Shown: in pieces, positions 6,260 through 11,624 of the stretch
How the letters are laid out: the number at the start of each line of letters is the position of its first letter
How positions within the stretch are numbered: position 1 is the first letter of the stretch
Source of the DNA: DASVCS01 sp036381495
Lineage (GTDB): Bacteria > Gemmatimonadota > Gemmatimonadetes > Longimicrobiales > RSA9
Assembly (NCBI GenBank): GCA_036381495.1
Contig: DASVCS010000104.1
Location: 1 to 11,624, forward strand
DNA length: 11,624 bases
Direction: 5' to 3'
Position numbers and translations under genes: made by a program
Notes under the pieces: generated by a model
The model's database searches: none
The model's input: only the letters and a program-made list of their open reading frames with translations
What the model was told of the DNA's origin: nothing

Positions 6260-6457
6260 ATGGCGCTGTACCGCACTCTCTATTACGGGGATGTCAGCGT
6301 GGGTGTGGGCGGCCGGATCACGATCCCCCAGGAGATCCGGGATGATCTGGGGATCTCGGAGGGCGATGTCCTGACGCTTCGCGTGGAAGAGAGCAGCGAA
6401 GGTACCCGCCAGCTCGTGTTGTGGCGCGCGGAGCGGAAGGAAGAGGAGGAGGAGTAG
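6260..6457 (+). CDS. SpoVT/AbrB-domain DNA-binding protein (65 aa)
   Basis: The protein is a single swapped-hairpin AbrB/MazE-type domain. Its core is GGRITIPQEIRDDLGI (17-32) followed by SEGDVLTLRVEE, the typical strand, short helix and strand. Such proteins dimerise and bind DNA as transition-state regulators or as antitoxins. The N-terminal 16 residues (MALYRTLYYGDVSVGV) and the C-terminal tail RKEEEEE are extensions. A GGGAG lies just before the ATG. No toxin gene (PIN or MazF type) follows: the next gene converges only 13 bases downstream. An antitoxin role is therefore not supported, and a stand-alone regulator is more likely. It has its own candidate promoter and a leader inverted repeat. 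Its targets are unknown; the convergent fatty-acid reductase operon is a neighbour only. Confidence 0.88.
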   Translation: MALYRTLYYGDVSVGVGGRITIPQEIRDDLGISEGDVLTLRVEESSEGTRQLVLWRAERKEEEEE

Positions 6458-6470
6458 GCCGAACCCGGTA

Positions 6471-7880
6471 TCAGTCCTCCAGATCCACCCACCGGATGAG
6501 TTCTCTCAGCGGCTCCTGGCCGTCGTGATGCCACGCGGCCGGTGGCCACGGCATCGTTTCGAGTCCAGTGATCCGGGACGCGCCCGCCCGAGCGAACCGT
6601 TCTGCGAGGGCATCCCGCCGTTTCCCCGCTCCGACGATCCCCACAGTCTGGAGGTAGCGTGCGTACGGCCGGACCCGTTCGACGGCGTCGGCGAGGTCGA
6701 GCAGCGGTTTGACGGAGACGACGCGATGGAGGCACGACGGCGTGAACGTCGGGTCGGCCTCGTAGATGACGGTGTGTTCGGTGCCGGGCCCGGCGAAGAT
6801 GCGCACGTCCTGCCCGTCGAGCGTGCGGAACTCCGCGGCGCCGCGGACCTGGTGGATGACGGCGGCCTCGGCCGCGGTGAGCCGGCCGCGCGGCAGTTCC
6901 GTCCGGAGCCGTTCGAGCGCGGCGGAGACCCGGGCGGCGAAGTCTTCGGGCGCGACGTCGCCGCCCTGCTCGACGTAGAGGACGTGGGGCGAGACGCACC
7001 CCTGCTGGTCGAAGAGGGCGGTGGCGCGCGCGGCGAGTGCCGCGGTGCGGTCGGCCGCATCCTCGGTGAGTGCTTCACGGCCGATGAGTGCGAACGAGAT
7101 GCGGGGGCCGTGGACGATGAGCCGTGTTTCGGCAGGCACGCGGGCGCGGACGTCTCGCACGGTGTCGGCGCCGCCGTAGACCACGACGGCGTCCGCGGCG
7201 TCCAGCGCGGCCGCTTCGAGCGTCGTCGTCCCGCCGGCCCAGTAGGTGATGGCGATGCACGTGCCGAGTTCCGGCGAGACGTCGGCGAGAGTCCGGGCGA
7301 AGAGCGCGGGGAGCAGCGGGTCGCCCGAAGCCGATTTTCCGAACGTGGCCGCCTTGACGAGGAGGGAGCGGATGAGGGCGGCCACGGCGACGCCCGGCAC
7401 GTTGCCCGCAAAGATGTGAAAGGCGAGCGCGGGGCCGAGGGCGCGGACGCGCGTCCCCGGGCGCGGCCCCGGCCGGAACGCGTCGAGCACGGCCGGGTCG
7501 CCGAACTCGGCGCGCAGGAGTGAATCGAGCGCATCGGCGCGCCAGTCGGCGAGCATGCGGTCGAGGATGAGGCGCGCCATCGGCGGCGAATAGCCGGTCG
7601 CGGCGGGGAGTGCGGCATCGGCGATGCGGCGGTGCGGGTCCGCGGGGTCGGCAAGGCGCGCGGCGGTGGCGGCGATGGCGTCGACCACGGCCGCGACGGG
7701 CAGCTCAGCCAGGTGTCGCGCGCGCGCCGCGCGCAGCCGCTCGGCTATCCGGCCGATCGCCGCGGGTTGCAGGACCGGGGTCCGCAGCCGCACCTCCGCG
7801 TCGCCGTACTCGCGCACGTGCCAGCGGACGACGTCGTCCGCGGTCAACCCCGGCAGGTGGAAGGCGTCGACGTCGGTCAC
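6471..7880 (-). CDS. luxC-like: LuxC-like acyl-CoA/acyl-protein reductase
   Basis: This 469-aa protein matches the LuxC family of long-chain fatty acyl reductases in length and motifs. LuxC takes an acyl group onto a cysteine and reduces it with NADPH to a fatty aldehyde. The probable catalytic Cys is Cys295 in FDQQGCVSPHVLYVE, corresponding to the QQxCSSP site of luminous bacteria. The fold is aldehyde-dehydrogenase-like, with FAGNVPG (157-163), KAATFGKSASGDPLLP (176-191) and an AVVVYGG strand (231-237). The GTG start overlaps the stop of the LuxE-like gene as GTGA, so the two are translationally coupled and probably act as a complex. It is the last gene of the operon. Luciferase genes and the LuxD thioesterase are absent from the window, so the aldehyde likely has a use other than light. 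The stop is 13 bases from the convergent AbrB-like gene, with no visible terminator. Confidence 0.9.
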   Translation of the reverse strand: MTDVDAFHLPGLTADDVVRWHVREYGDAEVRLRTPVLQPAAIGRIAERLRAARARHLAELPVAAVVDAIAATAARLADPADPHRRIADAALPAATGYSPPMARLILDRMLADWRADALDSLLRAEFGDPAVLDAFRPGPRPGTRVRALGPALAFHIFAGNVPGVAVAALIRSLLVKAATFGKSASGDPLLPALFARTLADVSPELGTCIAITYWAGGTTTLEAAALDAADAVVVYGGADTVRDVRARVPAETRLIVHGPRISFALIGREALTEDAADRTAALAARATALFDQQGCVSPHVLYVEQGGDVAPEDFAARVSAALERLRTELPRGRLTAAEAAVIHQVRGAAEFRTLDGQDVRIFAGPGTEHTVIYEADPTFTPSCLHRVVSVKPLLDLADAVERVRPYARYLQTVGIVGAGKRRDALAERFARAGASRITGLETMPWPPAAWHHDGQEPLRELIRWVDLED

Positions 7881-9010
7881 TGACCGCGTTCCTCGACGGC
7901 GGAGAGGAGCAGGTCCATCGCGATCGAGCAGCCGCGGGGAGGCGCGCCGGCGGCACGGCCGAGCAGGACGAAGCCGCCCTCGACCTCGCGCCCGATGTCC
8001 TCGGTCTGCACCGCCATCACCGACCCCAGGTTCGCGAGGTCATAGTGCCGCAGGATCCCGACCTCACCGCGCGGCACCGCCTCGAGCGTCTCCGGGTCCA
8101 CGACCCGCGTCCGGACCCACGGCGGCCCCTGCTTGTGACGGCGCCGCACCGTACCGCGCAGGACCCGATCCCGCAGCACGTTGTCGTAGAACTGCGAGCA
8201 CATCTCGGTCATCCCGTACTCGTTCACCACGTGGTCGCCGGGGATCCCGAGGAGTTCGGCGTACGTGGCCCGCAACTCCTCCTCGCCGACTTCACGGCCG
8301 CGCCCCTTGAACCCACCCGTATCCATCAGGCGCGATCCCGCCGCCAGGCGGTAGCGCGCGCCTCGCGCCCGCAGACGGTCCGTCCAGTGAAGGAACGCGA
8401 GGCTCGTCCCGACGAGGCAGACGGGCGTGCCGCGCGCCGTCGCGCCACGGAGCGCCTCATCGAGCGCGGCATCATCGATCCCGAGCGCGACGGTCGCGAA
8501 GCTCCCGCTCTCGCGCGCGCCGAGTCGGTCCATCACGACCGAAACCATGTGGGCGAGCGAGGAATCCACCATCTCGTCGACGGGCGGGATCAGCGAGAAG
8601 ATCGGCAACTCCGCGCCATCCGGGAGCAGGAAGGCGTCGAATGTGGGGAGCAGCGCCGTGTGATAGAGCGAGAGGTCGAGGATGTAGTGCTCGCCGCGAC
8701 GCTCGCGCCCACGCGTGGTGCCGCTGGTCCGGAAGACCGCTTCGGCGCGGCGGGCATCCCCGCTCACCAGGCGGACCTCCTTGAACGCCGCGGTCGGGAC
8801 CGCCGGGATCTCGGTCCAGTGCCCGACGGACTCCGGCAGTTGGCCGCGCCGGCGGCAGTAGGCGGCATACGGCGGGTTGCGGTCGAATTGGTACGCGAAG
8901 ATGCGTCGGGCGAGTGCGTCGAATTCGTCGTCCGGAAGCGGCTCGTCCACGCCGCGGCCGAAGATGCCGACGAGCTCGGCGCGGAGCGCCTGGCCTTCCC
9001 GGTCCAGCAC
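7877..9010 (-). CDS. luxE-like: LuxE-like acyl-protein synthetase
   Basis: This 377-aa protein has the length of LuxE, the ATP-dependent acyl-protein synthetase of the fatty-acid reductase complex. LuxE forms acyl-AMP from a fatty acid and ATP, then holds the acyl group on a cysteine near its C terminus before handing it to LuxC. The adenylate-forming motif FRTSGTT is at 93-99, with the further conserved stretches HVVNEYGMTEMCSQFYD (substrate/AMP region) and GEVGILRHYDLAN. Cys361 in PPRGCSIAMD, 17 residues from the end, is where the acyl-accepting cysteine is expected. The start is a GTG only 3 bases after the stop of the DUF255 gene, without a clear ribosome binding site, so it probably depends on coupling. 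Its own stop overlaps the LuxC-like start by 4 bases. The enzyme family is clear; the actual acyl substrate (chain length, or an aryl acid) cannot be told. Confidence 0.9.
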   Translation of the reverse strand: MLDREGQALRAELVGIFGRGVDEPLPDDEFDALARRIFAYQFDRNPPYAAYCRRRGQLPESVGHWTEIPAVPTAAFKEVRLVSGDARRAEAVFRTSGTTRGRERRGEHYILDLSLYHTALLPTFDAFLLPDGAELPIFSLIPPVDEMVDSSLAHMVSVVMDRLGARESGSFATVALGIDDAALDEALRGATARGTPVCLVGTSLAFLHWTDRLRARGARYRLAAGSRLMDTGGFKGRGREVGEEELRATYAELLGIPGDHVVNEYGMTEMCSQFYDNVLRDRVLRGTVRRRHKQGPPWVRTRVVDPETLEAVPRGEVGILRHYDLANLGSVMAVQTEDIGREVEGGFVLLGRAAGAPPRGCSIAMDLLLSAVEERGQ

Positions 9011-9013
9011 GGC

Positions 9014-10771
9014 TCAGCGCGCGGCACGCGCAGCCCGGGCGAGCCGCGCGGGATCGTCGATCGGCGCCGAGCACGCTCGCGCGCCGCAGATGTAGGCGAC
9101 CGGCGTCGCGGCCGCCGCGAGGTCGAACCCGCCGATCCGGCCGCCCCGCTCGAGACTCCAGACGCGGCGGCGCGCATCGGGAAACGCGAGCGCCGCGTGA
9201 CGCAACGGCGCAGCCGCCTCCGTGGCACCCACCACGAAGATGCTCGGCGGCGGCTCGAAGAACTCGTCGACCGCCAGCGCGAACTCCGCCGCCGCCACAC
9301 CGTACCGGCCGGCGACCGGCGAGAGCAGCGCCAGGATCCGCTCCGCCACCGCGCGGTAGCTCCGCTCCCCCGTCGCGGCCGCAAGGTCGAGGAAGAGGCG
9401 CGCCGCCGCCGCGTTGCGGTCGAACGGCCGATCCCGGTAACGCACCGCACCGACGTCGCCGGGACCCGAAACATGGTCGAAGAACCCGCCGTCTTCCGCC
9501 CAGAGCGCCGCCTCGAGCGCCTCCGCCAGCTCGCACGCCTTCGCGAGATCCCCCGCGCGCCCCGTCGCTTGGCTCAGGCTGACGCACGCACGCGCCGCCT
9601 CCAATGTGTCGACCAGCAACGTCGCCAGGTCCGGCGACTCACCCGGAACACGATAGTGGTACAACATTCCTTCCGGCCCCGCCATCACGGAGAGGAGCGC
9701 GTCCATGGCACCGGCCGCACGCTCGATCCAGTCCCGCCGCCCCAGCCGGCCGCCCGCCTCGGCCAGCGCACGAATCCATACCGCGACCGGCGCCGTGTAG
9801 AGCACCGGATCCACGAACGGCCGCGGGCGCCCACGCCTGCCATCCACGTCCAGCGCGTAGTACTCCGCCTCGGCCGCCTGACTGGCGCCCCATAGCCCGT
9901 CCGGAAGCCGCAACACCCCCTCCACCCAGTCCACCGTCCCCTCCGCCACCGCCCGCCAGTCCGCCCGGCCGGACACCTGCGCACCCAGCGCATACACGCG
10001 CAGCAAACCCGCGTTCACCTCGAGAAGCTTCTCATGCCGCGGCGACGTCCAGTCCGCCGCCATCGCGTACCGGAAAAAGCCGCCCTCCACCTCATCGCGC
10101 AACTCGCCGGCAAGCATCCCGTCCAGCGTGTGCCCCGCCATCGCCCGCGCCTCGGCCCCGCCCGGCGCGAACCCCCGCGCGAACAGAAACTCGACCGCCT
10201 CCGGCTGCGGAAACTTCGGCGCCCCACCGAATCCACCGTTCACCGCGTCGAACCCCTGCTGGATCGACAACAACACCGTATCGGCCGCACCCCGCCGCAC
10301 CAGCCCCACCGCCCGATGCCGCCCGCGCGCGGCTTCCAGCGCCTTGCGCCGCCGCTCGATCTCGATCCTGAGCTCCGCGCGGCGATCCCGCCACGCCGCC
10401 AACACACCGTGCAGCACGGCCCGGAACTCCTCGGCCGGCACGTACGTCCCTGCCCACAGCACCTCGCCCGTGGGCGTGAGGAATGCGTTGGTGGGCCAGC
10501 CACCCGCAATATAACGCTCCTGGACATGCGGGTAGCGGTCGGCATCGACACGGATCGGCAGCACTTCCCGGTTGAGCAGTGCAATCGAGTCGGGGTCGGA
10601 GAACGCCGTCTCATCCATGCGGTGGCACCACTCGCACCAGACGGCGGTGAGGTTGAGGAAGACGGGCCGATCGGTGTGCGCGGCTTCATCGAAGGCGGCG
10701 GCGCCCCAGTCACGCCATTGGACTTCGCCGGCCCGGTTGGGTCGCGGCGAGAAACGGAACAACTCGGCCAT
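9014..10771 (-). CDS. DUF255 / thioredoxin-fold protein with alpha-toroid domain (YyaL/SSP411 family)
   Basis: Counting from the ATG at 10771 the protein has 585 aa. The N-terminal domain (about 15-150) is thioredoxin-like: PVFLNLTAVWCEWCHRMD carries the CxxC (Cys46, Cys49), and GGWPTNAFL (90-98) has the expected cis-Pro. The rest resembles the six-hairpin, glycosidase-like alpha-toroid of this family: GGFGGAPKFPQP (179-190), EGGFFRYAM, a divergent HEKLLEVNA where members usually have HFEKMLYDNA, and PPSIFVVG near the C terminus. At 585 aa it is shorter than many members (about 680). The family's biochemical function is not established. The ATG at 10771 is preceded by GTGGAG at 9 bases; an ATG at 10807 and an upstream frame to 10846 are less likely. 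It is the first gene of the probable operon with the LuxE- and LuxC-like genes, which suggests a linked but unknown role. Confidence 0.88.
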   Translation of the reverse strand: MAELFRFSPRPNRAGEVQWRDWGAAAFDEAAHTDRPVFLNLTAVWCEWCHRMDETAFSDPDSIALLNREVLPIRVDADRYPHVQERYIAGGWPTNAFLTPTGEVLWAGTYVPAEEFRAVLHGVLAAWRDRRAELRIEIERRRKALEAARGRHRAVGLVRRGAADTVLLSIQQGFDAVNGGFGGAPKFPQPEAVEFLFARGFAPGGAEARAMAGHTLDGMLAGELRDEVEGGFFRYAMAADWTSPRHEKLLEVNAGLLRVYALGAQVSGRADWRAVAEGTVDWVEGVLRLPDGLWGASQAAEAEYYALDVDGRRGRPRPFVDPVLYTAPVAVWIRALAEAGGRLGRRDWIERAAGAMDALLSVMAGPEGMLYHYRVPGESPDLATLLVDTLEAARACVSLSQATGRAGDLAKACELAEALEAALWAEDGGFFDHVSGPGDVGAVRYRDRPFDRNAAAARLFLDLAAATGERSYRAVAERILALLSPVAGRYGVAAAEFALAVDEFFEPPPSIFVVGATEAAAPLRHAALAFPDARRRVWSLERGGRIGGFDLAAAATPVAYICGARACSAPIDDPARLARAARAAR

Positions 10772-10843
10772 GGGAGAGACTCCACGGATGGGGGGAGTGT
10801 TACTCATGGAGGCGATCGTCCGCCGACACGGAGAAGGATACAG

Positions 10844-10866
10844 CACTGGGCGGCGGCCGACCAGTG
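10844..10866. repeat. Inverted repeat upstream of the DUF255 operon
   Basis: CACTGG (10844-10849) and CCAGTG (10861-10866) are exact inverted repeats with an 11-base spacer. They lie in the 121-base gap between the 122-aa gene and the DUF255 gene, about 75 bases before the start codon. This could be an operator or a weak terminator of the upstream gene; no T tract is present. Confidence 0.3.
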
Positions 10867-10892
10867 GGGCGGTCGGTGGTCATCGCGGGGCG

Positions 10893-11261
10893 TCAAGTCG
10901 GGAACTTGGCTTCGTACTCGGTGCGCCGTCGGCGAAGCCGGAGCTCGACTTCGGGCGCGGGGACGTCGCCGACGAGTCGCTGTGCGAGCCGGACCCCGAG
11001 TCGTGTCTGCTGGGCGCGCGCGGCGGCATCCGGCTCGCCGTTTTCGAGCGCTTCGGCGGCCTCCATCTCGAGCGCGAATGCGAGGAGATCCAGCTCCTGG
11101 TAGAGTCGGCCGCGCAGTTCGCGTTCGACGGCCGCGTCGTGCGCGTCGTCGGCGTGGTCGAGCTCGGGCCCCCGGGCGGCCGGTGTCGCGGCGGCGTCCT
11201 TATGCACTGCGACGCCGCCGGGCTCGCGGTCGGGCATGGCTCGATCGGGATCAGAGACCAC
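10893..11261 (-). CDS. Hypothetical 122-aa, mostly helical, charged protein
   Basis: The chosen start is a GTG at 11261 with GGAGG 4 bases upstream; an ATG at 11225 lacks a ribosome binding site, and the open frame further upstream looks non-coding. The first 40 residues are Asp/Pro/Ala-rich and probably disordered. Residues about 42-95 (DAAVERELRGRLYQELDLL and following, FALEMEAAEALENGEPDAAARAQQ) form two strongly helical, acidic segments. The end is basic, RLRRRRTEYEAKFPT. There are no cysteines, signal peptide or membrane segments. I recognise no family. It is on the same strand as the DUF255-LuxE-LuxC operon, 121 bases upstream, and could be its first gene or separate. Confidence 0.6.
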   Translation of the reverse strand: MVSDPDRAMPDREPGGVAVHKDAAATPAARGPELDHADDAHDAAVERELRGRLYQELDLLAFALEMEAAEALENGEPDAAARAQQTRLGVRLAQRLVGDVPAPEVELRLRRRRTEYEAKFPT

Positions 11262-11368
11262 GACGCCTCCACTCGGTGACGGGTTCCGCACAGTAAATGG
11301 CCGTGCTGCAAGTTGCGAACCACACAGCGACGCCCGCTGTCCCGCAGGCCGGCAACGATGGGGCGGGA

Positions 11369-11385
11369 GCGGCGCTGTGCGCCGC
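11369..11385 (-). terminator. Hairpin just after the partial gene at the right edge
   Basis: GCGGCGC (11369-11375) and GCGCCGC (11379-11385) form a perfect 7-bp stem with a 3-base loop, starting 5 bases after the stop codon of the partial minus-strand gene. No T run follows, so it is only a possible terminator. Confidence 0.35.
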
Positions 11386-11389
11386 CTCG

Positions 11390-11624
11390 TCACTCGATGC
11401 GGAACATCTCGCTGCGCGCCTCGAACGTGCGGGCCGGCAGACCGAGGACGCGGATCAACAGGCGTTTCATCCCCTGTCCGAGCGCGCCGGGGACGGAGCC
11501 CTCGCCGCTGACGGCCGGTTCGAGCTCGCCTTCGAGCCAGCGTTCCAGTTCTTCGAGGTCGGAGAGCGAAAGCGTTTCGAGTTCGAGTGTCGCGGTGTAG
11601 TAGTACCGGCCGGAGCGGACGGGG
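11390..11624 (-). CDS. Partial hypothetical protein, C-terminal 77 aa (start outside right edge)
   Basis: The minus strand is open from the right edge to a TGA at 11392-11390. The visible part begins PVRSGRYYYTATLELETLS, continues with an acidic amphipathic helix (LSDLEELERWLEGELEPAV), a Gly/Ser-rich turn, and MKRLLIRVLGLPARTFEARSEMFRIE at the end. Nearly all codons end in G or C, and the composition is balanced, unlike the other frames here. The product is soluble-looking with no membrane segment. I recognise no family. It lies 128 bases upstream of the 122-aa gene on the same strand. Confidence 0.65.
   Translation of the reverse strand, partial: PVRSGRYYYTATLELETLSLSDLEELERWLEGELEPAVSGEGSVPGALGQGMKRLLIRVLGLPARTFEARSEMFRIE

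Noticed and set aside
6260..6457. The AbrB-like protein as antitoxin of a toxin-antitoxin pair
   Set aside because: No toxin ORF precedes or follows on the same strand; the next gene is convergent and encodes the LuxC-like reductase.
6471..9010. A bioluminescence (lux) operon
   Set aside because: Only LuxC- and LuxE-like genes are present. No luciferase subunits, LuxD or LuxG lie in the window, and LuxC/LuxE homologues occur in organisms not known to glow.
7610..9895. A 761-codon open frame on the plus strand
   Set aside because: It lies opposite the LuxC-like, LuxE-like and DUF255 genes, is Arg/Pro/Ala-rich and has no recognisable domain. Long antisense frames are expected in GC-rich DNA.
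10835..10863. A promoter for the DUF255 operon (TATCCT at 10840-10835, minus strand)
   Set aside because: The -10 matches at 4 of 6, but the hexamer 17 bases upstream (TGGTCG) matches the -35 at only 3 of 6, too weak to list.
10034..11296. A 420-codon open frame on the plus strand
   Set aside because: It is antisense to the DUF255 gene and the 122-aa gene, with low-complexity Arg-rich sequence.

Overview
The window is about 11.6 kb of very GC-rich bacterial DNA with strong GC preference at third codon positions, AGGAGG-type ribosome binding sites, GTG starts and sigma70-like promoter boxes. There are no phage, transposase, integrase or CRISPR signatures. The gene mix (LuxC/LuxE-type fatty-acid reductase parts, a DUF255 protein, a Cys-rich SLT lipoprotein and several short unrecognised proteins) would fit an environmental GC-rich phylum such as Gemmatimonadota. 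That assignment is inference only; no marker gene here fixes the taxon.

Layout, left to right. (1) 1-307, minus: the N-terminal part of a GAF-like protein that runs off the left edge, preceded on the same strand by a chain of possible very short ORFs (324-732). (2) 913-2802, plus: a promoter, a leader with two GC-rich hairpins, and a complete half-size ABC exporter. (3) 2927-3859, minus: a thioredoxin-reductase-like flavoprotein convergent with the exporter. (4) 3933-4158, plus: promoter, tRNA-Asn(GTT) and a textbook terminator, followed by a 118-aa unknown protein. (5) 4820-5539, minus: a lipoprotein-like lytic transglycosylase, divergent from a 95-aa unknown protein. (6) 6167-6457, plus: promoter, leader hairpin and a single-domain AbrB-like regulator. 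(7) 6471-10771, minus: a tight three-gene operon of DUF255 thioredoxin-fold protein, LuxE-like acyl-protein synthetase and LuxC-like acyl reductase. Upstream on the same strand are a 122-aa unknown protein and the C-terminal end of another unknown gene that is cut by the right edge.

How the genes may work together. The clearest functional unit is the minus-strand operon. LuxE-type enzymes activate a fatty acid with ATP and hold it as a thioester on a C-terminal cysteine. LuxC-type enzymes take over the acyl group and reduce it with NADPH to a long-chain aldehyde. Both key cysteines are present, and the two genes overlap by 4 bases. Neither luciferase (luxAB) nor the thioesterase LuxD lies in the window, so this is a candidate aldehyde-producing system used for something other than light. 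The upstream DUF255 gene, with a WCxWCH redox-type motif, ends 3 bases before the LuxE-like start and is probably co-translated. The remaining genes look like ordinary single-gene transcription units.
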